A stretch of 64,000 bases of DNA, taken from Hanleya hanleyi (Eukaryota > Mollusca > Polyplacophora > Lepidopleurida > Hanleyidae). The first letter of the stretch is position 1. The number at the start of each line of letters is the position of its first letter. This document shows positions 1 through 12,865 of the stretch, piece by piece. Under the pieces are notes generated by a model. It was not told where the DNA came from, made no database searches, and worked only from the letters and a program-made list of their open reading frames with translations. The position numbers and the translations under genes are program-made. The DNA lies in NCBI GenBank assembly GCA_036873755.1, contig JAVTVY010048055.1, forward strand, positions 1 to 64,000, read 5' to 3'.

Positions 1-1110
1 GAATGGAGAGGATACCAGAGGGCGTGAGTAGATAACGAGGGAATGGAGAGGATACCAGAGGGCGTGAGTAGATAACGAGGGAATGGAGAGGATACCAGAG
101 GGCGTGAGTAGATAACGAGGGAATGGAGAGGATACCAGAGGGCGTGAGTAGATAACGAGGGAATGAAGAGGATACCAAAGGGCGTGAGTAGATAACGAGA
201 GAATGGAGAGGATACCAGAGGCCGTGAGTAGATAACGAGGGAATGGAGAGGATACCAGAGGGCGTGGATAGATAACGAGGGAATGGAGAGGATACCAGAG
301 GGCGTGGATAGATAACGAGGGAATGGAGAGGATACCAGAGGGCGTGGATAGATAACGAGGGAATGGAGAGGATACCAAAGGGCGTGGATAGATAACGAGG
401 GGATGGAGAGGATATCAGAGGGCGTGAATAGATAACGAGGGGATGGAGAGGATACCAGAGGGCGTGGATAGATAACGAGGGAATGGAGAGGATACCAGAG
501 GACGTGGATAGATAACGAGGGAATGGAGAGGATACCAAAGGGCGTGGATAGATAACGAGGGAATGGAGAGGATACCAGAGGGCGTGAATAGATAACGAGG
601 GGATGGAGAGGATACCAGAGGGCGTGGATAGATAACGAGGGAGTGGAGAGGATATCAGAGGGCGTGAGTAGATGGCGTGGAGACGGAGAGGATACCAGAG
701 GGCGTGAATAGATAGCGAGGAGATGGAGAGTATACCAGAGGGCGTGGATAGATAGCGACGAGATGGAGAGGATACCAGAGGGCGTGGATAGATAACGAGG
801 GAATGGAGAGAATACCAGAGGGCGTGGATAGATAACGAGGGAATGAAGAGGATACCAGAGGACGTGAATAGATAACGAGGGAATAGAGATGATACCAGAG
901 AGCGTGGATAGATAACGAGGGGATGGAGAGGATATCAGAGGGCGTGAATAGATACCGAGGAGATGGAGAGGATACCAGAGGGCGTGAATAGATAGCGAGG
1001 AGATGGAGAGGATACCAGAGAGCGTGGATAGATAACGAGGGAATGGAGAGGATACCAGAGGGCGTGAATAGATAACGAGGGGATGGAGAGGATACCAGAA
1101 GTCGTGAAGA
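1..1110. repeat. 40-bp minisatellite array
   Basis: About 27 head-to-tail copies of a 40-bp unit (starting GAATGGAGAGGATACCAGAG) run from the window edge with few substitutions (gagta/gata/gaata variants) and almost no indels. The array is cut by the window start, so its true length is unknown. The purine-rich strand is the plus strand. Open frames on the minus strand here are repeat artefacts with Ser/Pro/His/Leu-rich, period-locked translations. Confidence 0.97.
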
Positions 1111-2060
1111 GCATAGTGGAAGGGATGGATAGATTACGAAGAGTAGAGAGGGCAGGGGTATGGATAGATAACGAGGGGATGGAGAACAAAAATCGGAGGG
1201 CGTGGATAAAGAACGAGGGGGTGGACAGGATAGCTGAGGGCGGCGAAAAATAACGAGGGGATAGACAGGTTACCAGGGGCGTGGGAAGATAAAGAGGGCA
1301 TGGAGGGCATAGCGGAGGGTGTGGATAGAGAACGAGGGAGTGGAAAGGATGGCAGAGAGCGTAGAAAGATAACGAGGGAATGGAGAGGATACCAGAGGGC
1401 GTGAAAAGATAACGAGGGGATGGAGAGTGCATCAGAAGAAGCCAGTGCGAAAAGATGAGGAGGGTGTAAAAAGGATAAAGAGACTGCGGCAGCGTGGAAA
1501 GATAAGGAGATGGAGAGAATAACGAAGGGAACGGAAATATGACAAGGGATTGAGAAGATAAAGGGGGGGGGGGCTGGAATTAACAAATTATTCCATGAAA
1601 TATAGTACTAGGGATATATAACTAGGAAATGAAGAGGATAGCGGAAGGTAGGGAAAGATAGCGAGGGGATGGAAAGGATAGTAGAGGGCTTGGATAGATA
1701 ACGAGGGGATGAAACAGATAGTAGAGGGCGTGGAAAGATAACGGGGGGATGGAAAGGATAGCAGAGGGCATGGACAGGTAATGAGGGGATGGGAATGATC
1801 CCAGAGGGTATGGAACGATAACGAGGGGATGGAAAGAACAGTATAGAGGGCGTGGAAAGATAACGAGTGAATGGATAGGGCACAAGACGGTGTGGATATA
1901 GATAAAGAGGGAATGGAGAGAATAAAGAGTGTATGGATAAATAACGAGGGGGCGGAAATAACGAAGGGACGGAAAGGGCATCAGCGGAAGCCAGTGCGAA
2001 AAGATAAGGGGCGTGGATAAATAACGACGGGGTGGACAGATTAGCCGAGGGAGCGATCTA
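1111..2060. repeat. degenerate edge of the 40-bp array
   Basis: The same GATAACGAGGGGATGGA-type motif continues, but unit length becomes irregular and substitutions accumulate, with islands of good units near 1375-1425 and 1650-1900. A run of 10 G lies near 1564-1573. Two related blocks (near 1430-1610 and 1975-2110) share the phrase GAAGCCAGTGCGAAAAGAT and then a TTATTCC stretch, so a composite segment was also duplicated. Confidence 0.85.
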
Positions 2061-2394
2061 TGACGAGGGTATGTGTAACGGAGGGCCTGAAACTAACAAG
2101 TTATTCCCGGGAATATAGTGCATTTTTCGCGTGAAGTCGGGGAATTTTGAAGTTATCGTTGGTATCGGTCGAACCACTCAACAAGGGGGTGATTGGATAA
2201 AGTGGCGTGGAGAATATGGGAGAGAACGAAAAGGATCACGAGAGGATTAGATTAAAAATATGCGTATATATCGAGAATCACAACTGTTTATATTCCAAAA
2301 CGGCTTTAAATATTAAGCAAAACAAGCGATAATCCTGGTCGTAATATACACATTGTAACACACCTGTAAATGTCATCTGAACGTGACCCAGAGA

Positions 2395-3908
2395 GCCGGT
2401 GTGAAGGCTTAGAATGTCTGCTGGCTGAGAGGGTCCGGCTCCTATCTTCTATCCCATCTAGGACATTTATCTCCACCTTAAAGATAATTGTGCTTCTTTA
2501 GTTTCTATGGATAATGGTATGAGAAGGTACACTCTTGATCAGGACATTCTTAACCATCACACCGGTACAATTGTAGTAGATACTGATAATAGGACCAATA
2601 GCTCCCCAGAAATACTGTTAACTATAGAAATGTTTAAATTAGAAATACACCTACAAACTGAAGAAGTTGCATTGCATAAGTGGTAGCAAGATAAAACACC
2701 CAATAAAACATCCGAAAACATGTTGTCATTAACACGAATCATCCAAATTTTCGAATATGGTTCCATAAGTTGTCTACCCATGCCAGTCTACCTCAAAGTT
2801 GTGATTTATGGTCGTAATTTGGAGACGACCGTAAGTCTATGATCATGTGCAGAATATATCAAGAATGATAAGTATCTCGCCAGGTTTCATCGCGGGCTTC
2901 ACACTCATTATGCTGACACTGGTTGTGAAGTAAGACATTGGATATAGATTTATCTATTATATTAACTTGCACCATATTTATGATGTACTACCTGGGAATT
3001 GTCCATAAACATTCGTCACTATTTCTTGACAATTATTATGCCTAAGGTGCTTCAATGTTACTGAACATATACGGCTGATATATCAGTGATACCCTCCCCC
3101 ACCCTCTCCCCAAACACAGGTATAAGTTTGGGTATACAATTGTTAAAAACTCCTTACTGTGTATGACGGGGAGAATCTGGTTTCAGATGGAATTTATAGA
3201 TGGTCCCTCGGTGCATGCTCTTGTTGCATCACCTTGTACTTTCAGCGTGATGATAATTGTCTATTTGACATATTGCAGCAATTGTTTTTAAAACAGATGC
3301 TGGACGGTTTTATTTTATCTGCTGTTTTAGATTAAACAAATCCACTGATGGTAGAAGTAAACACTACTGCAATGTGTCGAATAGACAAGGGCCCTCAGCT
3401 GAAAGTCAATGCTGATACAATAAGCGTAAACTGTGATATATGCTTTAACATGTTCACATATCTTCTGAATATTAACCAACTCTTGTCAAATAACTGGAAT
3501 ACCTTGTCTTGAAGAGAAATATGACAGTTAATATGATCATCCATGTAACCCATAATAACATGAATAGTGAATGACCCCATATCGCACATTTATCATCATG
3601 CCGTGCCTAAAACTTAAACAATTATTCGGCTAGGCCGATGGACAATGTTACATGGATGGATTGAGGCTTCGTCATAGTGCGATATGCATCTCTATTACAA
3701 CCAAACTTTCGATATTGAAGATGGTCGGTCCAACCAGCCTCTTGTCCAGGTGTGATGGATAAGAATGTCCTGGCGATTAGGGTCCCTTTTCACTTTCATA
3801 ACCAAGTACGGACACTTGTCCCCAATGTGTAGAAAAGTGTCCTAGCTGGGTTAGAAGATAATAACCGGACACTCATAGCCAGCGGACATTCTTAGCCTCC
3901 ACACCGGC
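2395..3908. mobile_element. foldback element with nested palindromic arms
   Basis: Left arm 2395-2564 and right arm 3746-3908 are diverged inverted copies, about 165 bp each. Each arm is itself a loose palindrome: it opens with CCGGTGTGAAGGCTTAGAAT and closes with ATTCTTAACCATCACACCGG. No transposase frame is visible in the 1.2-kb interior, so it is non-autonomous or decayed. I could not fix a target-site duplication. Confidence 0.7.
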
Positions 3909-4183
3909 CCTTTTCTGCTCAGGAAACTAGGCCCAATGCCGAATAATGGAAGCACATCTGCAGATGGGCGTCACCTTTGAGAATTATCCGTTCGAGACAA
4001 CTTCCCCAAGTAATGGGGTATAATAAATATCAGTGTCCAATTTTGTTTGATTTTTCTCACAAAGTCGAATACGCCTGTAACAGAAGATGCTACAACGTTG
4101 TGTGACTCAAATAATGTTCTTAAGCTACGGAGGTCTAAGCTAGAAGTTCATCGCAGTACGATAACAATTTGTGAGTTTAATAT
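3909..4183. other. 3' flank of the CARD gene
   Basis: No gene is seen here. On the minus strand two ATTAAA hexamers overlap or immediately follow the CARD gene stop codon (plus-strand TTTAAT at 4176-4181 and 4183-4188). The first could act as a poly(A) signal. No canonical AATAAA was found close by. Confidence 0.4.
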
Positions 4184-4816
4184 TTAATAATCTCTTTTTC
4201 CGGCTGACCAAGGCAGATTGTTCAGCTGAGATAATCTATAATGGCTGACAGATAAACGGGGATTGGAGTCGGCCAGTGATCCTGTTCTCATCGAAATTTG
4301 TTGCACACGACGACCGATTTCCTCCAGGGAACTTTGATTTTGTCTGAACTGGTCTTGTTCTTTCGCATTCTGGTCCAGCAGCTCTCGGATGACCACTTCT
4401 TCTTGTTTCAGCGCCGATAAAGCTCTTCCTGTATTCGACTGTTGATGGTCAAAATATGATCGAAGATCCCGTAAGTCATCCTCAACATCCGATTTTTCTC
4501 GATCTTGCGGCTTGACTTGCTTTTCCTTGGGATGAAATTCTGGTTCCGGTATCTCTATTTTGACTGGAACGGGCTTTGCCGGAAGTGTTTTCGGACCTCT
4601 GTCTTCTTCGGGTTCAGGATGAGGCTGTTCAAGATCAGTCTCCCCTGCAGGAGTAAGGAGGTCAGAAAACCTCTCGGGATCTTTGGAAATAAGATTCTCG
4701 GCAAGAGAACTATGAAATGTTTCCATGAGAACACGCAGAAATCTTCTGAATGTTCTGACACCTCTTTTCCTCAAGATTTCAATTAGATATGTGATCTGTC
4801 CCGGACTATCCATTTC
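4184..4816 (-). CDS. CARD gene, terminal exon 2
   Basis: 633 nt with TAA at 4184-4186. The acceptor CTTTGCAG ends at 4817. The exon encodes CARD helices 4-6, the charged linker and the coiled coil (SALKQEEVVIRELLDQNAK). It ends LNNLPWSAGKRDY. Confidence 0.9.
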   Translation of the reverse strand, partial: EMDSPGQITYLIEILRKRGVRTFRRFLRVLMETFHSSLAENLISKDPERFSDLLTPAGETDLEQPHPEPEEDRGPKTLPAKPVPVKIEIPEPEFHPKEKQVKPQDREKSDVEDDLRDLRSYFDHQQSNTGRALSALKQEEVVIRELLDQNAKEQDQFRQNQSSLEEIGRRVQQISMRTGSLADSNPRLSVSHYRLSQLNNLPWSAGKRDY

Positions 4817-5513
4817 CTGCAAAGATTAAACATATTCTACTGATGCTGACATTCTTGTGACACCTTGTCACTTCCGAGCCCTCCGACCGAATAGCACGGA
4901 AGCCAGACGCGTCAAATAAAGAAAACAAGAATATGGAGTTCATTTAACCAAACGACTATTGGCCAACAAGAAAGATTTCGAAACTGCAATTTCAAGATCT
5001 GCTTTCAAATGATCGATTTATACTCGCGAAAATAAATGGAATTGGGTCACGAGTTCCTTAAAGTGCATCACAGTCAGGTACAACGGAATATGGGTACTTC
5101 CACGACTACCGCAATGCGGCAAAAAGCTTCAGAAATTGTACTATTCTAGCATAGCAAAACTACAATGACCATGCAAGTAGTAAGGATTTCATGTATCATT
5201 GTAGGGTGCAGTCGTCAGATCCGACATTTGATAACTATGTTGTGTCCGGGAAACCAATTATTGTGACTGCTGACTATAGGGTTATCTGTTCCTCGTCCGG
5301 GTATATTAGATACATACATCACCGGTTTAAGTAGTTGGTTTCTTTGTTTCATTTTTCAGAACAAATGGTACTTACGCTCATTTTCTTGCGTGCTGTCTCT
5401 GTGACTATGTCTTCATTCTTCAACATATCGATGACGGTCGGTGAGAGAACGAGTTCCCGGTACAGTAACGGTTTACACTCCCTCAGTATGGGCTCAACCA
5501 CAGCGGCATCCAT
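4184..5513 (-). CDS. CARD and coiled-coil protein (two exons)
   Basis: Joining exon 1 (5513-5376) to exon 2 (4816-4184) gives a 256-residue protein. Residues 1 to about 90 form a CARD: ILRECKPLLYRELVLSPTV and VIDMLKNEDIVTETARKKM from exon 1, then YLIEILRKRGVRTFRRFLRV from exon 2, which fits the CARD pattern 'll..L..rG..aF..Fl..L'. Residues 95-160 are rich in Pro, Glu and Lys. Residues 160-225 have heptad-like Leu/Ile spacing (coiled coil). The intron is phase 0 (AGC/GTAAGT ... CTTTGCAG/GAA). The chosen ATG has G at -3 and +4. The frame stays open upstream for about 60 codons, so an earlier start is possible. CARDs mediate homotypic assembly in apoptosis and innate immunity, so an adaptor role is inferred. 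I do not recognise a specific orthologue. Confidence 0.88.
5376..5513 (-). CDS. CARD gene, coding exon 1
   Basis: 138 nt, 46 codons from MDAAVVEPILRECK to ETARKKMS, followed by a strong GTAAGT donor at 5375-5370. It encodes CARD helices 1-3. The gene's upstream flank runs into the 52-bp satellite about 200 bp away, and no TATA-like promoter was recognised. Confidence 0.88.
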
Positions 5514-5719
5514 GACGATCAAGTTTCGTCGTGTATTAGCAAATCCAATGCTTAACTGACTTGGATGTATACGCCAGCCACTTCGAAACGTATTTAACCG
5601 GCAACCGATTCCAAAAGCAATCTGGGAGTCGAGAAAAAGATTAAAAACATTATCAAACTTTAGATGGCAAACCATAGCAAATTTGTCAAGCACATATTTT
5701 TGATTATTGATGTGTTCTT

Positions 5720-8700
5720 TTAGCTTGGTTCAGCTATAAGCTCACCGACCAGATTTGGTGTTCTGTTTGGTTTAGTTCAGCTATAAGCTGTGTGTTGGTG
5801 TGTTGTGTTAGTTTTGGTTCAGTTATAAGCTGGTTACCGGTCAGAATTGGTATTTTCTGTTAGTCTTGGTTCAGCTGTAGCTGGTTACCGGTCAGAAATG
5901 ATACGTTCTGTTAATTTTGGTTCAGCTATAAGCTGTTCACCGGTCAGAATTGGTGTGTTCCGTTAGTTTTTTGGTGGTTAAGCTGTAAGCTGGTTACCGG
6001 CCCAAATTAGTGTGATATCTTAACTTGGTTCAGCTATAAGATGGTTACCGGCCCTAATTGGTCTGTTCTGTTAGTTTTGGCTCAGCTATAAGCTGGTTAC
6101 CGCCCGAAATAGGTGTGTACTTTTAGTTTTGGTTCAGCTAGAAACCGGTTACCGGCCCGATTTGGTGTGTTCTGTTAGTTTTGACTTAGCTATGAGCCGG
6201 TTACCGGTCAGAATTGGTGTGTTCTGTTAGGCTTGCTTCAGTTATAAGCTGGTTACCGCTCAGAAGTGGTGTGTTCTGTTAGTTTCGGTTCAGCTCTAAG
6301 CCGGTTACCGGTCAGAATTGGTGTGTTCTGTTAGTTTTGATTTAGCTATGCGCCGGTTACCGGTCAGATTTGGTGTGTTCTATTAGTTTTGTTTCAGCTA
6401 TGCGCCGGGTACCGGTCAGATTTGGTGTGTCCTGTTAGTTTTGTTCCAGCTATAAGCTGGTTACCGCTCAGATTTGGTGTGTTCTGTTAGTTTTGGTTCA
6501 GCTATAAGTCGGCTACCGGTCAGAATTGGTGTGTTCTGTTAGTTTTGGTGCAGCTATGAGCCGGTTACCGGTAAGAATTGGTGTGTTCTGTTAGTTTTGT
6601 TTCAGCTATGCGCCGCTTACCAGTTAGAATTGTGTGTTCTGTTAGTTTTGTTTCAGGTATAAGCTGGTTACCGGTCAGAATTGGATCTGTTCTGTTAGTT
6701 TTGGTTCAGCTATAAGCCGGTTACCGGTCAGAATTGGTGTGTTCTGTTAGGTTTGTTTTAGTTATAAGCTGGTTACCGCTCGGAATTGGTGTATTCTGTT
6801 AGCTTTGGTTCAGCTATAAGCTTGCTACCGGTCAGAATTGGTGTGTTCTGTTAGTTTTGTTTCAGCTATGAGCCGGTAACCGGTCAAAATTGGTGTGTTA
6901 TGTTAGGTTTGCTTTACAAAATGTAGTTATAAGCTGGTTACCGCTCAGAATTGGTGTGTTCTGTTAGTTTCGGTTCAGCTCTAAGCCGGTCACCGGTCAA
7001 AAGTGGTGTGTTCTGTTAGTTTTGGTTTAGCTAGAAGCCGGTTACCGGTCAGAATTGGTGTGTTCTGCTAGTTTGGTTCTGCTATAAGCTGGTTACCGGT
7101 CAGAATTGGTGTGTTCTGTTAGTTTTGTTTCAGCTATGAGCCGCTTACCAGTCAGAATTGGTGTCTTCTGTTAGTTTTGTTTCAGCTATAAGCTGGTTAC
7201 CGGTCAGAATTGGTGTGTGCTGTTAGTGTGTTCTGTTGGTGTTGGTTCAGCTATAAGCTGGTTACCGGTCAGAATTGGTGTGTTCTGTTAGTATTGGTTC
7301 AGCTATGAGCCGGTTACCGGTAAGAATTGGTGTGTTCTGTTAGTTTTTGTTCAGCTATAAGGAGGTTACCGGTCAGAATTATTGTGTTCTGTTAGTTTTC
7401 GTTTATCTATAAGCTGGTTACTGGTCAGAATTGGTGTGTTCTGTTAGTTTTCTTTCAGCTATAAGCCGGTTACTGGTCAGAATTGCTGTGTTCCGTTAGG
7501 TTTGCTTCAGTTATAAGCTGGTTACCGATCAAACCTGGTGTGTTCTGTTAGTTTTGGTTCAGCTCTAAGTCGGTCACCGGCCAGTAGTGGTGTGTTCTGT
7601 TAATTTTGGTTTAGCTATAAGCCGGTTACCGGTCAGAATTGGTGTGTTCTGTTAGTTTTGGTTCAGCTATAAGCTGGTTACCGGTCAGAATTGGTGTGTG
7701 CTGTTAGTTTTGTTTCAGCTATGAGCCGGTTACCGGTCAGAATTGGTGTGTTCTGTTAGTTTTGTTTCAGTTATAAGCTGGTTACCGGTCAGAATTGGTG
7801 TGTGCTGTCAGTGTGTTCAGTTGGTGCTGGTTCAGCTATAAGCTGGTTACCAGTCAGATTTGGTGTGTTCTGTTAATTATGGTTCCACTATAAGCCTGTT
7901 ACCAGTCAGAATTGGTGTGTTCTGTTAGTTTGTTTCAGCTATGAGCCGGTTACCGGTCAGAATTGGTGTATTCTGTTAGTTTTGTTTCAGTTATAAGCTG
8001 GTTACCAGTCAGAATTGGTGTGTTTTGGTTCAGCTATACGCTGGCTACCGGTCAGAATGGGTGTGTTCTGTTAGTTTTGTTTCAGCTATGAGCCGGTTAC
8101 CGGTCAGAATGGGTGTGTTCTGTTAGTTTTGTTTCAGCTATAAGCTGGTTACCGGTCAGAATTGGTGTGTTCTGTTAGCATTGGTTCAGCTATGAGCCGG
8201 TTACCGGTAAGAATTGGTGTGTTCTGTTAGTTTTTGTTCAGCTATAAGGAGGTTACCGGTCAGAATTGTTGTGTTCTGTTAGTTTTCGTTTAGCTATAAG
8301 CTGGTTACTGGTCAGAATTGGTGTGTTCTGTTAGTTTTCTTTCAGCTATAAGCCGGTTACTGGTCAGAATTGTTGTGTTCTGTTAGGTTTGCTTCAGTTA
8401 TAAGCTGGTTACCGATCAAACCTGGTGTGCTCTGTTAGTTTTGGTTCAGCTCTAAGTCGGTCACCGGCTAGTAGTGGTGTGTTCTGTTAATTTTGGTTTA
8501 GCTATAAGCCGGTTACCGGTCAGAATTGGTGTGTTCTGTTAGTTTTGGTTCAGCTATAAGCTGGTTACCGGTCAGAATTGGTGTGTGCTGTTAGTTTGTT
8601 TCAGCTATGAGCCGGTTACCGGTCAGAATTGGTGTGTTCTGTTAGTTTTGTTTCAGTTATAAGCTGGTTACCAGTCAGAATTGGTGTGTTTTGGTTCAGC

Positions 8701-9425
8701 TATAAGCTGGCTACCGGTCAGAATGGGTGTGTTCTGTTAGTTTTGTTTCAGCTATGAGCCGGTTACTGGTCAGAATCGGTGTGTTGTGTTAGTTTTGTTT
8801 CAGCTATAAGCTGGTTACCGGTCAGAATTGGTGTGTTCTGTTAGTTTTGGTTCAGCTATAAGCCGGTTACCGGTCAGAATTTGTGTCTGCTGTTAGTGTG
8901 TTCTGTTGGTGTTGGTTCAGCTATAAGCTGGTTACCGGTCAGAATTGGTGTGTTCTGTTTGTTCTGGTTCAGCTATAAGCCGGTTACCGGTCAGAATTGG
9001 TGTGTTCTGTTAGTTTTGTTTCAGCTATGAGCCGGTTACCGGTCAGAACTGGTGTGTTCTGTTAGTTTTGTTTCAGCTATAAGCCGGTTACCGGTCAGAA
9101 TTGGTGTTTTGTTAGTTTTGGTTGAGCTATAAGCTGGTTACCGATCAGAATTGGTGTGTTCTGTTAGTGTTGGTTCAGCTATAAGCCAGTTACCGGTCAG
9201 AATTGGTGTGTTCGGTTAGTGTTGGTTCAGCTCTAAGCCGGTTATACGTCAGAAATGGTGTGTTCTTTTAGTGTTGGTTCAGCTATAAGCCGGTTACCGG
9301 TCAGAATTGGTGTGTTCTGTTAGTGTTGGTTCAGCTATAAGCCGGATACCGGTCAGAATTGGTGTGTCAGAATTGGTGTGTTCTGTTAGCGCTGGTTCAG
9401 CTGTAAGTTAGAAGCTGGATACCGG
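5720..9425. repeat. 52-bp satellite array
   Basis: About 70 tandem copies of a roughly 52-bp unit (GGTTCAGCTATAAGCTGGTT, ACCGGTCAGAATTGGTGTGT, TCTGTTAGTTTT). Many single-base variants recur at fixed offsets, which shows a higher-order repeat: the distinctive GCTATAAGGAGG unit at 7353 recurs at 8241 in the same neighbourhood, an offset of 888 bp or about 17 units. The array starts about 200 bp upstream of the CARD gene's first coding exon. No coding frame persists. Confidence 0.97.
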
Positions 9426-10823
9426 TCCGAATTGACAAGTAAAAATCATTGACATACTGGGTTTACTTGTTCTAAAGTTCAACCACAAGTTGGCTTTTGG
9501 TGGAATTTGACAACGGAATTCGAAGACCCTATGTGTTACCCAGTCGTATACGAGTTAATTGTTCCGGGTTTGCACGTTGGACTTGGACAATCTCTTGTAG
9601 ATTTTCGTTATCACTTGAATCTGATGCAGGGAATCAAGGGAGAAATATAGTCCCCAAAATGACGGCGCTCATTATCATAGGTGAAAGAGATCTGTCCATA
9701 GTTTGTTGTCTCTTTCTCTCATAAATTTGCAACTTTAAAGGTTTAGGCTGTGGGAAATGAGCAAAGCTTAACAGAAATGGACAAGAATTGACAACGCCCA
9801 TGTTGCTCGAAAACAATCAGTCTTATTTAATCAGAAAGTCAACTCATTAGTAAACACATCCCAACCAAATATATATCTATAACCGTTAGCTCACGAAATC
9901 CGCACAGACGGACGGACAGATGCACTGAGAGAAAAGCAGTAAAATGACCAGTAAAATACCTTGCGGACAAAATGCCTTTGTTTGTTAATTTAAATTGGAA
10001 GAGGACCTACCTTAATTTTGGAACCACCTTGACTGACAGCCTTTAGTTTAACTGTTTTCAATGCACCATATATTCAAACCTTCTGTTTAAAATGCGGGTT
10101 AGACTCCCTCAAACAACATTTCTTTCCGAACTTTATATTGAAATAGAACACACTGAAGAAATTACGTTAAGAAATTAGAGTTGAGGAAATCGTGTGCTTG
10201 GCAGAAATTTTCTGTAAACTGAAATCCTCACCAAGTCCACTGGATTCCACAAGGAAAACATTGATTTTCATGCTTGGACCTTTCGGTTGAATTCATAATC
10301 GTGTCACTCCGCGTAGATGGGCCTATATAATGAAATATTATATAGATTTGTCCTGCGTGTAAATGCATAACTATAATAATTATTAATATAGTTAATGTAT
10401 AATTTACCGCGAAATCGTGTAAATAGAGCGGATAAATTGTCCTCGGACGGACACGAGTATCGGTACTTAGGCTTAAATACATGGCAGGGTTTACATTGTT
10501 GTGAGAACAGACTGGTGCCGTAGATTGAAATCAGATGTTTACACGTTACTACGAGTGAGTTTTGTGAAGTGAAATAGGGGTTAAACGTCATTTAGAAAGC
10601 ACAAGTGAAGAAGAATTCAGTCAATACAGGCTGATAAACGACACCATTCTCTCGCCTATTGAAATGCCTTCAATGTCTAAATCGGTCGACAAAGGTGTGC
10701 GTCTATGCCCTGGTGGGATCCAGTGCAAGGAATATTCATGTCCCAATATCATAAAGGCTTTACAAAATACGTGAATGACGATCAAATAGCTTAAACCGTT
10801 CTGGAATAGCGAGAACTTTGAAG
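9426..10823. other. intergenic, no gene recognised
   Basis: Unique AT-rich DNA. A short plus-strand frame around 9497-9724 (LVEFDNGIRRPYVLPSRIR) looks slightly protein-like but has no convincing splice or start context. The remaining frames are short and unremarkable. Confidence 0.5.
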
Positions 10824-10930
10824 AAGTAGGGCGAGTGAGTGAATAGAATTTAACGTCGCTTTCAACAATATTTCAGCTATATCGCGACAAACCAACTAAG
10901 CATCATCCAGTCAAGTTGCGTTCCTGCTAC
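10824..10930 (+). repeat. dispersed SINE-like fragment
   Basis: The segment GAGTGAGTGAATAGAATTTA, then ACGTCGCTTTCAACAATATT, then CAGCTATATCGCGAC resembles a dispersed repeat I know from gastropod genomes ('TTTTACGCCGC..TCAGCAATATTCCAGC'). Only the conserved core is visible. The attribution is from memory of the motif, not from a search. Confidence 0.5.
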
Positions 10931-11300
10931 TTCAAAGAAGAAATCTTTGAAGCAGCATGGAACCAAACACCCTATAAATCACCCAGGACAGAACACAAGA
11001 CTCTTACATGGTGCAATAAAGACAAGTGATATTACAGTGCTAGGCATCGCTAGTACAGCTTACAGGTGAAAATTAAGTGATCGGAAGGTAATATAATAGT
11101 GTGTGTCATGTGATAAAATAATAAATTGGTATGATTTGATAATGATGTGAACTTGCATACGATCACTGTGGTCGTCAGTGCAAATATGTGCATTTCTGAG
11201 ATGGAGAGAGGTATTTGGTTCGAAACATAGGGAGTCTTTTATTCTGGAAAATAATCGATTTAAATATTAGACGTTATCAGCTATCTACGCTCATACTATT

Positions 11301-12066
11301 CAGCTTGTATCACTGACGTCCCTACTCTCCTTGTTCCCCTCGCTGATTCACATCGCCAAGTTCGCGCCTCTTGGCCGTCAGGGGGCGCTTTATCTGGTTA
11401 CCCAATCGCCGTGCCGTAATAGCTCGGACATAACCAGATTCCTCATACTAACCACGATTGGCTAACTACCTCACGTGAACGAAATTACGTCATGCCTTCA
11501 TGATAATGAGATCACGACTCGCACGTAATGTGGAAGCCATACCAATATTTTGAGAGCGACACGCCCTCCTACCGCATCTCTCAAAGGAACTTTTTCCCGT
11601 CTTTATTACAGTCAACATTCAATTCAAAATCTGAAACAATTGAACGGTGTTTTTACGTTACCATTCTAGGCAGCTTGATCTCCTTATATACTCATGACGA
11701 TAAAGCGTGGTCTTATCAGTGGGATATTAACAACATTTACAAAGATTTATTTGTTAATTATTTGAAGGTATCAGTGAACAAGTGTTTGCAATCAGTTGAC
11801 GAACCTTACTAAACAATGGAGGAAGTTATCCAAAAATCTGTTCACTCTTAACTCAGAAATTAACGTAATTTTTGTCGTCTGTTTATTGTTAGTTTTGCCG
11901 TTAACGACATATGAACGTTTGAAAAGGGAGACAACTCATATTGCCAAGACTCTTCCGTAAGAGTGATATTCATTGATCATTGGTGGTCGGCCAAGAGGCG
12001 CGAAATTTGCGATGTTAATCAGCGGGGGGAACAAGGAGAGTAGGGACGTCAGTGATACAAGCTGTT
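11301..12066. mobile_element. TIR element, about 0.77 kb
   Basis: Inverted arms of about 90 bp: 11301-11395 (CAGCTTGTATCACTGACGTC, CCTACTCTCCTTGTTCCCC) and 11975-12066 as the reverse complement, with about 90% identity. Weaker inverted similarity may extend 20-30 bp further out. An internal 94-codon plus-strand frame (11528-11812) has no recognisable domain and is probably chance. Non-autonomous DNA transposon. Confidence 0.8.
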
Positions 12067-12865
12067 TATCAGCGTATCAGCTATCAGGCATAGGAAACAA
12101 TGAAAGCTCGTGTGAAACACGGGCGAAGAAGCATTTCCCCAGATAATTTTGTAACACATAATTTGGTACTCACAGGGCTTTAGATCTCCCCAATTTGGGC
12201 ACAACCCCTATTAGGGGTGGCATTTTTTTTTAGAATGGGACAGAGGGTGGGGCACATGCCCTCGGAGGATGAGCAATCAGGAATCATCCCTGGTAGAAGT
12301 GCCTCTGAGAAGGGATTTCTTCACCAATGGGCGAAACCCAGTGTGAGGCAACAGCAACTTTATTTTGCGTTTCATGGGCCCACCGACATTAAAAAATTGA
12401 ATAAACATAAAATGTCAAATTGCCACTTTTATATTTCCTATGAAAGTTTGAACATAAAGACTTTAACCCCCTTTATTATTCCTGATTGTATGAATTAGGC
12501 TGTTGTATTCTATCTGAAACAATGCCAGCAAATAAAAAAGCCAAACAACCAAAAATAAATACCTTTCACTATAATTTTTCACTGTAAGTCAGCGAATTGT
12601 TGTTGTAAAATGCTGCTAATACTAGTTAGCCAATAACCACATTCAATGTAAATCAGGAACCTTCACTGACTCTGTGATCTATCACTCTGTCATGGTATCC
12701 ATATATTTCGACAGTGATGCAGAAAGGGAGGGTGTTTCAACAGCTCAGCCTATACAGCATGGTTACTGTTAAAGTATGAGGCTGTTGGAACACATGCAAA
12801 ATTCGCTAGATTGTTCTGGAAGACAACCACAGCCACAACAAATAGATTTGGAGTGTATGTTGGTA
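12067..12865. other. intergenic, nothing recognised
   Basis: AT-rich DNA between two TIR elements. The short plus-strand frame at 12217-12498 has no motif or plausible start context. Confidence 0.4.
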